Source: JAEUMD01 sp050246945 (GTDB lineage: Bacteria; Pseudomonadota; Alphaproteobacteria; Rhizobiales; Hyphomicrobiaceae). From it: DNA of 64,000 bases. The stretch spans positions 1 through 64,000 of the forward strand of contig JBFWVC010000019.1 in NCBI GenBank assembly GCA_050246945.1, written 5' to 3'. Below are positions 35,338-44,879 of this stretch, in pieces. The notes below the pieces were generated by a model, which was not told where the DNA came from, did not search any database, and saw only the letters and a list, made by a program, of their open reading frames with translations. Each line of letters begins with the position of its first letter. The first letter of the stretch is position 1. The translations under genes and the position numbers were made by a program.

Positions 35338-35628
35338 ATGACCATGAAAAACACGCTGAAGCCCCACGGGGAAGCAGAAGAGCGTGTGCTGCCGATCATG
35401 AGCGAGCTGGAATTCGCGAAGCTCGGTGATGGCCACGTTGCCTACATCAAGACCATGACTTCGGAGGAGGCGAGTCGCCTATTCCCGACTGTCGAGGGTC
35501 TGCCTCAGGGCATCAACCTGTTCGCGCTGCATGGCGCTGACGGCACGCCGCTGGCGTTGACCGACACGCGTTCTGCCGCCGTCGGGCATGCGCTGGGTGA
35601 TGAACTGGAGATTGCCAGCCTGCATTGA
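35338..35628 (+). CDS. DUF1150 family protein
   Basis: 96 aa. Family pattern (SELEFAKLGDGHVAYIKTMTSEEASRLFP, LPQGINLFALHGADGTPLALTDTR). Function unknown, but the gene is regularly found beside hsp20 in Alphaproteobacteria. Start at 35338; an ATG two codons on is also possible. Confidence 0.88.
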   Translation: MTMKNTLKPHGEAEERVLPIMSELEFAKLGDGHVAYIKTMTSEEASRLFPTVEGLPQGINLFALHGADGTPLALTDTRSAAVGHALGDELEIASLH

Positions 35629-35888
35629 GCTGGCGCACGTGGCACGCAGCGTCGCTGACCGGCAGGTCGTGCGGCGCTGGGTCACGAGCAGATTGACCAA
35701 TTGCCAGCCAGTGCAGAGAAAGTGATCTGCACGCGCGAGATGGCACGAAGACTGGGCCACCTGCGCCTCGCCATCAAATCCCGAACCAATTGAGCCACGG
35801 CTTTCGCAGCCGTGGTTTCATGCCTTTCCCGATGGATATGGCGTGCGATTCTCAACAGCCGCGACAAACCTTGCCGCTCCATGCGCCT

Positions 35889-36872
35889 TCAGCCTCGGTA
35901 GTGTGCAAACTGCCCCTTCGGCTTGAACCGCTCGAGATACTCCGGAACCACGACGCCCGCCGCCTTGGGGTGCTCGATGCCGAGCGCTGCGATCGTGCGA
36001 GCCTCCGACTTAGCAGTCTCGCTGACCACGTTGTCCGATTGCAGCATACGGACCTGGTCGACGGTGATCGGACGCATGCTGTTTGGCAGAGGCCATGTGA
36101 GAAGTGCCTGCAGTTTTGCGAGCCAGAATGGCATTGGGACGTACGGACGCTTGCGCCCCGCCCACCTCTGGGTCTCATCGAGCAGGCTGCGGAACGTGGC
36201 GATGTCTGGCCCGCCGATCTCATAAACGGTGCCCGGGTTGCCGGCTCCTTCTGCGGCATTGACGATGGCGGCTGCGAGATCCGCCACGTAGACCGGTTGG
36301 AACTTTGTCTTGCCCCCGCCGACCAAAGGCATCACCGGCGACAGCCGCGCCATGTTCGCGAAGCGGTTGAAGAACTCGTCCTCTGGACCGAAAACGATTG
36401 AGGGGCGCACGATGATGGCGTCGGGGAATTCCGACAGAACGGCGGCCTCGCCCTCGGCCTTGGAGCGCCCGTAGGCGGCGCTGGAATTCTTGTCCGCGCC
36501 GATGGCCGATACGTGCACGAGCCGCTTCACCCCCGCTTCTCGCGCTGCCCGCGCTACCGATCGCGCGCCCTCGACGTTGACAGTTTGCAGCTTCTGCTTG
36601 CCGCTGTTGGACATGATGGCAACCGTGTTGATCACCACCTCGGCGCCCTCGACCGCAACACGGCAGGACTCGGGATAGCGCAGGTTGGCTTGAACGGCAT
36701 GGATCTGACCGACCGCGCCCATCGGCTGCAGGTGCCCCGCCAGATCGGGGCGGCGCGATGCCGCGCGCACGCGCCATCCTCGGCTGGCGAGTTCGCGGAC
36801 CACATAGCGGCCAACGAAGCCCGGTCCGCCGAAAACCGTCGCCAGACCGCCGTGCAACAGCTTGGATCTCAT
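35889..36872 (-). CDS. NDUFA9-type NAD(P)-binding protein (atypical SDR)
   Basis: 327 aa. Rossmann start VFGGPGFVGRYVVRELASRGWRV, then NVEGARSVARAAREAGVKRLVHVSAIGAD and YGRSKAEGEAAVL. Related to the complex I accessory subunit NDUFA9 and common in Alphaproteobacteria. May act in complex I assembly or quinone metabolism; the reaction is unknown. Confidence 0.88.
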   Translation of the reverse strand: MRSKLLHGGLATVFGGPGFVGRYVVRELASRGWRVRAASRRPDLAGHLQPMGAVGQIHAVQANLRYPESCRVAVEGAEVVINTVAIMSNSGKQKLQTVNVEGARSVARAAREAGVKRLVHVSAIGADKNSSAAYGRSKAEGEAAVLSEFPDAIIVRPSIVFGPEDEFFNRFANMARLSPVMPLVGGGKTKFQPVYVADLAAAIVNAAEGAGNPGTVYEIGGPDIATFRSLLDETQRWAGRKRPYVPMPFWLAKLQALLTWPLPNSMRPITVDQVRMLQSDNVVSETAKSEARTIAALGIEHPKAAGVVVPEYLERFKPKGQFAHYRG

Positions 36873-37215
36873 GGGTTCACCCTATTGTTTGGGTCTGTGA
36901 CTACGAGTTGGTGCGCGCTGCGGTATCGGACAATGGCAAGACGGGCCCGCCGCCCAATCGCCGTCCTCGTTGTAGCCAGCGACGAGTGAGCGCTCAACTA
37001 ATCCGTCGCGCTGGCCCACTGCCGCCACCGCGCATTTGCCTGCACTATAAGGACCTGTGGCCCTGTGTGAAGTGCGCCAGAAGTCCTGTGGGGCTCCTGC
37101 AGCCAGAATTGCATCGCGTCAGGCAGCCCGCACGGCGGCTCGGCAAGGCAAGCCGGTCATTGACAATTCTGGCCGCGCCGACTAGTTGAAGCGCCTCGGC
37201 ACAACTGACGTGCTG
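36873..37215. other. Intergenic region before tRNA-Leu
   Basis: 343 bp. No supported gene was seen; it should contain the tRNA promoter. Confidence 0.45.
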
Positions 37216-37300
37216 GCCCAGATGGCGGAATTGGTAGACGCACTGCTTTCAGGTAGCAGCGCCGCGAGGCGTGGAGGTTCGAGTCCTCTTCTGGGCACCA
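37216..37300 (+). tRNA. tRNA-Leu (anticodon CAG), CCA encoded; integration target
   Basis: Acceptor arms GCCCAGA/TCTGGGC, D-arm TGGTAGACGCA, anticodon stem CTGCT/AGCAG with loop TTCAGGT giving CAG, a long variable arm and T-arm GGTTCGAGTCC. CCA is encoded at 37298-37300. An integrase gene starts 85 bp downstream, and the 3' end is repeated at 47361. Confidence 0.96.
37284..37300 (+). repeat. attL: 3' end of tRNA-Leu
   Basis: TCCTCTTCTGGGCACCA is identical to 47361-47377 in the same orientation. Extending three bases left gives one mismatch in 20. Confidence 0.85.
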
Positions 37301-37385
37301 TTTGCAGCAGTTACCTTTGATTCATAATATCTTATTGGTTTTCAAACCTTTCCGGGCCTAGTCTGCTGCACAAAGGTGCTAACAG

Positions 37386-38975
37386 ATGGCCCGCCCGAAG
37401 CTTCCAAATCCAGTACGCCGCAAAGGCTCTGACGCTTGGTACATCCGCCCCCGGATCGATGGGAAGGTGCGGTGGAAGTCGCTCGGAACGGATCAGTACA
37501 AGGAAGCGCTTCGACGTGCGCCGGCCGCATACCAGCAGCTTCTGGATCGGCATTTGGTGATCACTCCGGCAACCTCACCTCGACCGTGCGTAGAAGCCCC
37601 AACGTTGACCGTAGAGGACGCCTGCGAGAGCTATCGCGAATACCTGCTGGACTGTGAGCGGAATGCCCGTCAGGAACGCGCACAAGCCGGCATCAGCGAT
37701 CACGGCAACCTCGCCAGTGAGATACGCAACCGGCTACAGCACATGCTGCAGGGCGCGCAGGAGAAGGCAATCTGTTTCGATTTCGAGCATCAGTCATGGT
37801 GGCTGACCTACCTGCGCAGCAAGGGGATCGGCGAACTCGCGCCGACGACGGGCAACCTGCAATCGATGGCTCGGGTCGGCATCGAGACCTTGCGAGAAAT
37901 CATCGCTACCGATGAGGGCATTGGTCCGCCGCCATCCGCGGTCAAGCGGCCGAGCGTGCCCAAGTTGAGCGCATTAGCCGAGACGTACATGCAGGTGAGC
38001 CAGCGCCTGACTGACGCGGTCAAATTGGACGTGCGCAGCTCTGTGCGGGATGTCATCGAGCTTGTCGGGGACAAGCCAATCGATAGCTATACGCGCGACG
38101 ACGGAAAGAAAGTACGTGAAGCCTTCATGGCGATGCCGGCGCACAGGCACAAGAAGAAGGTGCTGCGTGGACTGCCGCTAGAAGAAGCGATTGCGAAAGC
38201 GGCGGAACTTGGGATCGAACCCCAAGCGCCAAAAACGCGAGACATGAAACGCAGGCACCTGTCGAGCATTTTCGGTTTCGCTGCCGCGGAATACGATAAT
38301 GTCTTCGACCCATTCGCCTACAACGGTGCATGGCGAACGATCAGCAATTCAGCGCCAGATCAGAAGGTAGCCTTCGACTCCGAGCAACTTCGGACCTTGT
38401 TCCGCTCGCTTTCGCCGGGCGACAATCTCTATTGGCTTTCATGGCTGGGCTTGTGCACAGGCGCGCGACTGAACGAACTGTGCCAGATGAAAACGGAACT
38501 CATCCGGTTTGACCCTCTACCGCACATCTACTTCTCTCCCGAGCTACGGCTGAAATCGAAGGAGACCGGCGACCGGCGTTCGCCAATCCGATCTGTTCCG
38601 ATCCACCAGAAACTGATCGATCTCGGCCTGCTGGACTATGCCAAGAAAATGGACGGGCTACTGTTCCCAAGCATAACGCCGCGTAAGCTGACTGGGCGGC
38701 ATTCGGCTCAGCCATCGAAGGACTTCAGCTCGCATCTGACGAAGATCGGCTTGGGCGGTGTCGGGTTATCTTTCCACTCGCTGCGACACACGTTCTCCGC
38801 CGAATGGAAGCGCCGGCACCTAGAACGTGAAGAAAACCGCCTGCGCATCTTGGGGCAGGCCGTGGCCGGAGTCGCCGGGCGATATGGGGGTAGCTACACC
38901 CAAGAGGCCAACGATCATGTTTTGCTGGCCGCGAGAAAAGCTTTGATCGCGACACTTGATTTCGATGTTCTCTAG
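37386..38975 (+). CDS. Tyrosine recombinase/integrase of the island
   Basis: 529 aa. An N-terminal AP2/DUF6538-like arm (RRKGSDAWYIRPRIDGKVRWKSLGT) precedes a SAM-like core-binding domain. The catalytic domain shows the first Arg in GLCTGARLNELCQM, H-x-x-R in FHSLRHTFSAEW and the terminal Tyr in GRYGGSY. It should integrate the element at the adjacent tRNA-Leu. Confidence 0.93.
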   Translation: MARPKLPNPVRRKGSDAWYIRPRIDGKVRWKSLGTDQYKEALRRAPAAYQQLLDRHLVITPATSPRPCVEAPTLTVEDACESYREYLLDCERNARQERAQAGISDHGNLASEIRNRLQHMLQGAQEKAICFDFEHQSWWLTYLRSKGIGELAPTTGNLQSMARVGIETLREIIATDEGIGPPPSAVKRPSVPKLSALAETYMQVSQRLTDAVKLDVRSSVRDVIELVGDKPIDSYTRDDGKKVREAFMAMPAHRHKKKVLRGLPLEEAIAKAAELGIEPQAPKTRDMKRRHLSSIFGFAAAEYDNVFDPFAYNGAWRTISNSAPDQKVAFDSEQLRTLFRSLSPGDNLYWLSWLGLCTGARLNELCQMKTELIRFDPLPHIYFSPELRLKSKETGDRRSPIRSVPIHQKLIDLGLLDYAKKMDGLLFPSITPRKLTGRHSAQPSKDFSSHLTKIGLGGVGLSFHSLRHTFSAEWKRRHLEREENRLRILGQAVAGVAGRYGGSYTQEANDHVLLAARKALIATLDFDVL

Positions 38976-39795
38976 ATGCTCTGAATTGCCTGTGAGCTTG
39001 GCTCACGGGGGACAGCCGTCTGCACCCTAAGGGCTCAAGACGAGAGCTAGATTGTTACGGCTCCTTGCTGCCCTACCCCTTTCGATCAAACCCATAAATT
39101 CTCCAGTCTTTTCAGTCTTCTCCCTTCTCTACTAACTAAATAACAGAAAATAAGTGAATCCGATTCCGCTGGGAAAATTGGTGAGGAGTCGATTCAGAAC
39201 AAAGGTGAACAAATGGTTAACGAGCGCCGCAACCTGTCATGAATATGTCCCTATGTACGATTCTCGCTGGCGGCTAAGACAAATGGGATGCAGCACCACT
39301 CCCGCATAATGTGCTCCTAGGTAGCTACGCCGTTGTTTTCTGGGCCTTTTTCGACGTTTGATCGGAAGGCAGTTTCGCGGCGTTACCGTAACTACGCTCT
39401 GAACAGTGTTTTCTGTCGTATTATGTCCACCGAGTCTGTCGCATTATGTCCCTCTGAACAGTGTTCTGTCGTGTTTTTGTCCAGCGTGTTTTTTCTGACA
39501 TAGATCAGACATTGCGTATGCACTGTTAACTTCTGTCGTGTTTTTGTCCCCGATTCATGTCGTGTTTTTGGCCGGGGTTTCTGTCGCATTATGTCCACGT
39601 CGTTTTGCCCGCAAGATTTCGAACATCGGTGGCCTTCTAGAGGCTGTCAGAGGGCTTCCGGCAGCACTCGGGGGCAAATGGATTTCGTCGCGCATAGGGG
39701 GCCTGATAGAGCGAAGCTGCAGGGCTTCATATGATTGTCGTGGAACGTCCTAATTGTCCTCTTCCGACCAGTCCATGGTCCGCTAATCTGCCGCC
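38976..39795. other. Non-coding 820 bp with repeated motifs, upstream of the R-M gene
   Basis: No supported gene. AT-rich compared with the integrase. It contains the repeat array at 39398-39596 and leads into the R-M gene promoter. Confidence 0.6.
39398..39596 (+). repeat. Array of six 16-17-bp TGTCG-N-TGTCC repeats
   Basis: CTGTCGTATTATGTCC (39413), CTGTCGCATTATGTCC (39436, 39581), CTGTCGTGTTTTTGTCC (39466, 39533) and a variant at 39557 occur in the same orientation with irregular spacing of 15-60 bp. CTCTGAACAGTGTT is duplicated at 39398 and 39452. The layout resembles transposase-binding sites at an end of a TnsB/TniA-type element, or iterons; no transposase gene remains nearby. Confidence 0.75.
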
Positions 39796-42700
39796 ATGAC
39801 AGCGACGGAAGACGCCTCATCCATCGAATCCTTCATCGCGCGCTGGGCTGCATCCAGCGGGGCGGAGCGCGCCAATTTCCATGGCTTCGTCTACGACCTG
39901 TGCGACCTGATCGGCGTCGCCCGTCCTGATCCGGCCAACCAGAGTTCGAACCTCGACAATTACCGTTTCGAGTGCCCGGTCAAGTTCAAGGAGGTCGATG
40001 GCAGGGAATCCCCCGGCAGCATTGATCTCTACAAGCGCGGCGCGTTCGTCATGGAGGCGAAGCAGAGCCGCGAGAAGGGCAGGCCCAAGGAGCTGAAGAT
40101 GGCCGGCCAGCCCGACCTCTTCGCGCCCGATTACAATCCGCGCGGCCAGCGCGGCGCAAATCGCGCCTGGGACCAGTTGATGATCAACGCCCGCCATCAG
40201 GCCCAGGACTACGCCCGCGCGCTGCCTGTGGCCCACGGCTGGCCGCCGTTCGTCATCGTCTGCGACGTGGGTCATTGCATCGAGGTCTATGCCGACTTCT
40301 CCGGCCAGGGGAAGAACTACGCCCAGTTCCCCGACCGGCAGAGCTTCCGCATCTTCCTCTCAGACCTGCAGGACGAGGAGGTGCGCAAGCGTCTGAAGCT
40401 GATCTGGGAGAACCCGGCGGCACTCGATCCGGCGCGTCAGTCGGCGGAAGTCACGCGGGATATTTCCAAGCGCCTTGCCGAGGTCTCGAAAAGGCTGGAA
40501 GCGCGCGGCCATAATGCCGAGGATGTCGCGCTGTTCCTCATGCGCTGCCTCTTCACGATGTTCGCCGAGGACGTGAAGTTGCTGCCCGAGAACAGCTTCA
40601 CCGAGCTGCTCGAGCGCTGCAAGTCCGAGCCGAAGAAGTTCCCGCACATGGTCGAACAGCTCTGGACGGCGATGGACAAGGGCGATTTCGCGTTTGCCAT
40701 CGAGCAGACGGTGCGGCGCTTCAACGGCAAGCTCTTTAAGTCGGCAAAGGCGCTGGAGCTGGAACGCGAGGACATCGGCGAGTTGCACGCGGCGGCCAAG
40801 CGGGACTGGCGCAAGGTGGAGCCGGCCATCTTCGGTACGTTGCTGGAGCAGGCGCTCAACCCGAAGGAACGCGCCAAGCTCGGAGCCCACTACACGCCGC
40901 GCGCCTATGTCGAGCGCCTCGTGTTCGTTACGGTCATCGAGCCACTGCGACAGGAATGGTCGCGCGTCCAGGCGACGGCCGAGCGCCTCAAAATCGAAGC
41001 CGATCAGCTCGCCACGGATGCCGAAGACCGCGCAGGGAAGCTCAAGACCAAGGATCAGCGCGAGCTGGACGCGATCCGCGATGCACGCTCGGAGGCCAGG
41101 CGCACGCAGGAGCAGGCCATCGACACCATCCACGACTTCCATAAGAAGCTGTGCGAGACGCGCGTGCTCGATCCGGCCTGTGGCACCGGCAACTTCCTTT
41201 ATGTCGCGATGGAGCTGATGAAGCGGCTCGAAGGCGAGGTGCTGGAGGCCTTGGCGGACATGGGCGGCCAGGAAGCGCTCGCCCTCGACAAGCTGGCGGT
41301 CGATCCGCACCAATTCTTGGGGCTTGAGCTGAACCCGCGCGCCGCTGCGATTGCCGAGCTGGTCATCTGGCTCGGCTACCTGCAATGGCACTTCCGCACC
41401 AAGGGCGGCCAGCCGGCCGAGCCGATCCTGCGTGACTTCAAGAACATCAACTTCGGCAAGCCGGGCGGCTATGACGCGGTGATGACCTGGGATAGCTACC
41501 CGGCACCGCTTATCGAAACGACGGCCGGCCGGCGCGTCGAGACCTATCCGAATGCGCGGCGGCCCGCGTGGCCCGAAGCCGAGTTCATCGTCGGCAATCC
41601 GCCGTTCATCGGTGGAGGGGGAATCCGAGCCAGTCTGGGCGATGCCTACACTGAGGCGTTGTGGGGCGCGCACAACGACATCAACGATAGCGCCGACTTC
41701 GTCATGTACTGGTGGGACCGCGCGGCGAGCGAGCTGACGCGGGGCAAGTCGCCACTGCAGCGCTTCGGCTTCGTAACGACTAACTCGGTTAGCCAGTCCT
41801 TGAGTGGAGGCCGGGTGATAGGCCGTCACCTCTCGGCCAAGAAGCCGATCTCGATCCTGATGGCCATTCCTGATCACCCGTGGACCAAGGCGACGGACAA
41901 GGCCGCTGCGGTGCGCATCGCGATGACGGTCGCGGTATCCGGCCGTGTCGATGGCGTCCTGCGCGAGGTGACGAGTGAAGCGAAGCTCGATACGGACCAG
42001 CCGGAGATCGAGTTTTCTGTCTGCGAGGGTCACATCAATTCAGATTTGAGCCTCGGCGTTGATGTGACGACTGTAGAGGCGCTTTTGGCCAACAATGGCA
42101 TTGCGCACGACGGTGTGAAGCTTCACGGAAAAGGGTTCATTGTCACGCAGTCCGAAGCAGAGGCTTTGGGTCTTGGTAAGCGCGATGGGCTTGATCAACA
42201 CATCAGACCTTATCGAAATGGGCGTGATCTTGCCGCGCGGCTTCGCGGTGTTCTGGTGATCGATCTCTTCGGGCTCGAAGCTGAAAGGGTCCGCAGACAG
42301 TTTCCCGAAGTCTATCAACATTTGCTCATGAACGTGAAGCCCGAGCGGGATCGCAACAATCGGGCGACCTATCGAGATAATTGGTGGCTCTTTGGAGAGC
42401 CCCGCAAAGAACTTCGACCTGCTCTGGCCAACCTGGAACGGTACGTCGCCACCGTAGACACAGCACGTCATCGGGTGTTTCAGTTCTTGGATTCATCCCT
42501 CATCTGCGACGATAAAGTTGTAATTATTGCCTCATCGGATGCTTTCGGTCTTGGCATTCTTTCCTCAAGCCTTCATGTCAGCTGGTCGTTGCGAGCTGGT
42601 GGCTGGCTCGGCGTCGGCAACGATAGCGTCTACGTCAAGACGCGCTGCTTCGATCCGTTCCCCTTCCCCGAATGCAGCGAAGACCTGAAGAACCGAATCC

Positions 42701-43395
42701 GCGAAGTCGCCGAGGAGCTGGACGCGCACCGCAAAGCGCGCCAGACCGAACATCCGCGCCTGACACTCACGCAGATGTACAACGTGCTCGAAAAGCTGAA
42801 GGCCGGCGAAGCGCTCGAAGGCGATGACGAGCGCATCAAGACCGAGGGCCTCGTCCTCATTCTCAAGGAACTGCACGACAAGCTTGATGCGCTCGTTTTC
42901 GAGGCCTACGGCTGGCCAGCGACACTCACCGACGAGGAAATCCTGGAGCGCCTCGTTGCCCTCAACAAGAAGCGCTCTCTGGAAGAGAAGGTTGGCAACA
43001 TCAAGTGGCTGCGCCCCGACTATCAGATTCCGCGCTTCGGCTCGGATGCGGAGCGCGCCCGTCTCGAAGACGAACGCCGCGCCGCCCGTGCCAGCGACAA
43101 GCTGCGCCCGCGTCAGGGTGCTTTAGGGCTGGAAGACGATCTGCAGGAGATGATGCCGGCCGATTCATCTAAGCCCAAGTTCCCCACTGGCAAGGAGCTG
43201 GAGGAAACGGCGGCCGTGATGGGCGTCCTCGCCACGGCTTCAGGACCAATGAGCATCGCCGACATCGCCCGCACCTTCTCGCAAGGCAAGGCGGTGGAGA
43301 AGCGTGTCGCCCTCACCATCCTCGCCCTACTGCGCCTCGGCCACCTCGCATCCACCGACAACGGCGAGACTTTCACGCTAAGGCGAGTGGCTTGA
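39796..43395 (+). CDS. MmeI-like single-chain type IIG/IIL restriction-modification enzyme
   Basis: 1199 aa. N-terminal PD-(D/E)xK nuclease: D77 and E87-A-K89 (GSIDLYKRGAFVMEAKQS). A helical spacer leads to an adenine N6-methyltransferase: motif I LDPACGTGNFLYVAMELM (about 458) and motif IV GNPPFIGGGG (about 600). The putative target recognition domain (about 740-935) is followed by an MmeI_C-like region (KNRIREVAEELDAHRKAR) and a winged-helix-like tail (MSIADIARTFSQGKAVEKRVALTILALLRLGHL). It is longer than MmeI (about 920 aa). One chain both cuts and methylates; the target site is unknown. PglX or DrmMI are less likely because of the N-terminal nuclease. Confidence 0.88.
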   Translation: MTATEDASSIESFIARWAASSGAERANFHGFVYDLCDLIGVARPDPANQSSNLDNYRFECPVKFKEVDGRESPGSIDLYKRGAFVMEAKQSREKGRPKELKMAGQPDLFAPDYNPRGQRGANRAWDQLMINARHQAQDYARALPVAHGWPPFVIVCDVGHCIEVYADFSGQGKNYAQFPDRQSFRIFLSDLQDEEVRKRLKLIWENPAALDPARQSAEVTRDISKRLAEVSKRLEARGHNAEDVALFLMRCLFTMFAEDVKLLPENSFTELLERCKSEPKKFPHMVEQLWTAMDKGDFAFAIEQTVRRFNGKLFKSAKALELEREDIGELHAAAKRDWRKVEPAIFGTLLEQALNPKERAKLGAHYTPRAYVERLVFVTVIEPLRQEWSRVQATAERLKIEADQLATDAEDRAGKLKTKDQRELDAIRDARSEARRTQEQAIDTIHDFHKKLCETRVLDPACGTGNFLYVAMELMKRLEGEVLEALADMGGQEALALDKLAVDPHQFLGLELNPRAAAIAELVIWLGYLQWHFRTKGGQPAEPILRDFKNINFGKPGGYDAVMTWDSYPAPLIETTAGRRVETYPNARRPAWPEAEFIVGNPPFIGGGGIRASLGDAYTEALWGAHNDINDSADFVMYWWDRAASELTRGKSPLQRFGFVTTNSVSQSLSGGRVIGRHLSAKKPISILMAIPDHPWTKATDKAAAVRIAMTVAVSGRVDGVLREVTSEAKLDTDQPEIEFSVCEGHINSDLSLGVDVTTVEALLANNGIAHDGVKLHGKGFIVTQSEAEALGLGKRDGLDQHIRPYRNGRDLAARLRGVLVIDLFGLEAERVRRQFPEVYQHLLMNVKPERDRNNRATYRDNWWLFGEPRKELRPALANLERYVATVDTARHRVFQFLDSSLICDDKVVIIASSDAFGLGILSSSLHVSWSLRAGGWLGVGNDSVYVKTRCFDPFPFPECSEDLKNRIREVAEELDAHRKARQTEHPRLTLTQMYNVLEKLKAGEALEGDDERIKTEGLVLILKELHDKLDALVFEAYGWPATLTDEEILERLVALNKKRSLEEKVGNIKWLRPDYQIPRFGSDAERARLEDERRAARASDKLRPRQGALGLEDDLQEMMPADSSKPKFPTGKELEETAAVMGVLATASGPMSIADIARTFSQGKAVEKRVALTILALLRLGHLASTDNGETFTLRRVA

Positions 43396-43453
43396 TGTCA
43401 ATTTATTGAATCGCCCTCTCGGTGGGACCATGCATTGCTAGTCAAGGATCAAA

Positions 43454-43918
43454 ATGAAAAGTATAACGCCACAGTCCAAATTAAAAGAAGAGATTACAAA
43501 GCTGTCGAATGCGAATGATTGGGGTCAGGTCAAAAAAGAATGGTTCTTCGATCACGCGTACATTTCGGAACGTCCACGTGAATGCCCTTGTGGAAAAGAG
43601 AATATTTGGGAAATATGCGTGATTCGAAATGTTAAGAACAATAACATTGCTGAGGTTGGCAATGTTTGCGTTAGAAAATTTATGGAAATCGACGCAAGGA
43701 AATTCATTAATTCTATTAAGCGCGTAGCCCAACATGGCGACAGGGCGCTTGGTTGGGATGTGATAAAGCATGCATATGAAATGAAATGGATAGACGAATG
43801 GCAGTTCGAATTCTATCGAGATACGCACCGAAAACCGCGCACAAGCATGTCCGAAAATCAGATTGGAAAACGCATGGAAATAAATAGGAAAATACTCAAA
43901 AAGCTACAGTGCAAGTGA
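43454..43918 (+). CDS. Small AT-rich island protein with CxC..C..C motif
   Basis: 154 aa. RPRECPCGKENIWEICVIRN..GNVCVRKFM looks like a small metal-binding domain of a type seen in phage and mobile-element proteins; the rest is helical and basic. Codon use is AT-rich, unlike the R-M gene 58 bp upstream. AAGGA ribosome site. Function unknown. Confidence 0.72.
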   Translation: MKSITPQSKLKEEITKLSNANDWGQVKKEWFFDHAYISERPRECPCGKENIWEICVIRNVKNNNIAEVGNVCVRKFMEIDARKFINSIKRVAQHGDRALGWDVIKHAYEMKWIDEWQFEFYRDTHRKPRTSMSENQIGKRMEINRKILKKLQCK

Positions 43919-44220
43919 CCGGTTCCGTGCATAAAAATGATTCATTTTCGCAGATCAACTGCCCATCCGATTCGTGTGAATTCGTTCCCTCACGCAGTGT
44001 CGGAGTTTTTAAGGCGGCAATTAAAATTTCAATATCAGAAAATGGTTGTCAGAGGCGGACCGGGCTGGTCAATTTTCTAGGGGGTGTACCACCTACCGGT
44101 TTGGGTGTCCCATCAGGGAGTCTCACGACCGGCACTCAGTATGTCGAAATTGGATTGCCGGTTGCTAGTGTATCTGCCCTTGGGTTGTTCTCGGTTTGTA
44201 GAGCCCGCAATCTGTTGAAG
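43919..44220. other. Intergenic island region, no supported gene
   Basis: 302 bp between convergent genes. An open frame spans it on the plus strand but has no ribosome site and no recognisable sequence. No repeat was noted. Confidence 0.45.
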
Positions 44221-44769
44221 TTAGCTTGTTAGACTCAGGCATCGATAGACACTGGCGCGACCAATCTTCATTTCTTTTGCGATTGCCGATGCGCCCATCC
44301 CTGCTGCCTTCAGCGCACGAACGCGAGATGCGTCAATTGATGCCGGGCGGCCCTTATAAACCCCTTCTGCCTTGGCCTTTGCGATCCCTTCGAGCTGTCG
44401 CTCGCGACGTAAGTTGGTCTCAAATTCGGCGAACACGCCGAGCATGTCGAGAAATGCCTTGCCGGCTGCGGTGCTGGTGTCAATGGGCTGTTCGGTCGCT
44501 TTCAGGTGAACGCCCTTGACCCTGAGATCAGCCACAAGATTCTGGAGGTCGCGGAGCGAGCGCGCCAGTCGGTCTATACGCGTGATGACCAGTGTATCAC
44601 CGGGCCTGAGGAACGCGAGCAGCGTTTTCAATTCGGTGCGACCTGTAAGCGACGTGCCGGAGACCTTCTCTGACCGGATGACGCTGCAACTCGCTCGCCG
44701 GAGCGCTTCTTCCTGAATCGAGAGGTCTTGGTCGGTCGTTGATACGCGGGCATAACCGTAGGTTGCCAT
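44221..44769 (-). CDS. Serine recombinase (resolvase/invertase family)
   Basis: 182 aa, typical of small resolvases/invertases. N-terminal catalytic domain with R8 and nucleophile S10 (YGYARVSTTDQDL), ITRIDRLARSLRDL and the E-helix region (FETNLRRERQLEGIAKAKAEG). The C-terminal helix-turn-helix is GMGASAIAKEMKIGRASVYRCL. A likely binding site lies just upstream at 44800-44877. Confidence 0.93.
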   Translation of the reverse strand: MATYGYARVSTTDQDLSIQEEALRRASCSVIRSEKVSGTSLTGRTELKTLLAFLRPGDTLVITRIDRLARSLRDLQNLVADLRVKGVHLKATEQPIDTSTAAGKAFLDMLGVFAEFETNLRRERQLEGIAKAKAEGVYKGRPASIDASRVRALKAAGMGASAIAKEMKIGRASVYRCLSLTS

Positions 44770-44799
44770 AGTCTTGTGCCGTTGCTGTCTCGTGTGGGT

Positions 44800-44877
44800 C
44801 TAGACAGAATAGCGAAGCGTTTGGGTTTGTCTCGGAAATCGTGGATTCGATCCTAATAAGACATAAATTCTGTCTAG
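44800..44877. promoter_or_regulatory. Probable recombination/binding site of the serine recombinase
   Basis: Perfect 11-bp inverted repeats CTAGACAGAAT (44800-44810) and ATTCTGTCTAG (44867-44877) are separated by 56 bp. They lie between the recombinase start and the stop of the AAA+ gene. Position and form fit a res-type site or an autoregulatory operator. Confidence 0.65.
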
Positions 44878-44879
44878 TT

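Noticed and set aside
35790..36401. 203-codon plus-strand frame opposite the NDUFA9-like gene
   Set aside because: Antisense to a gene with clear family motifs; the translation is not protein-like.
39796..43395. BREX PglX or DISARM methylase
   Set aside because: An N-terminal PD-(D/E)xK nuclease is present, NPPF is followed by the GGGG of MmeI relatives, and no other BREX or DISARM genes are nearby.
43909..44232. 107-codon plus-strand frame after the CxC protein
   Set aside because: No ribosome site, overlaps the recombinase 3' end and shows no recognisable sequence.
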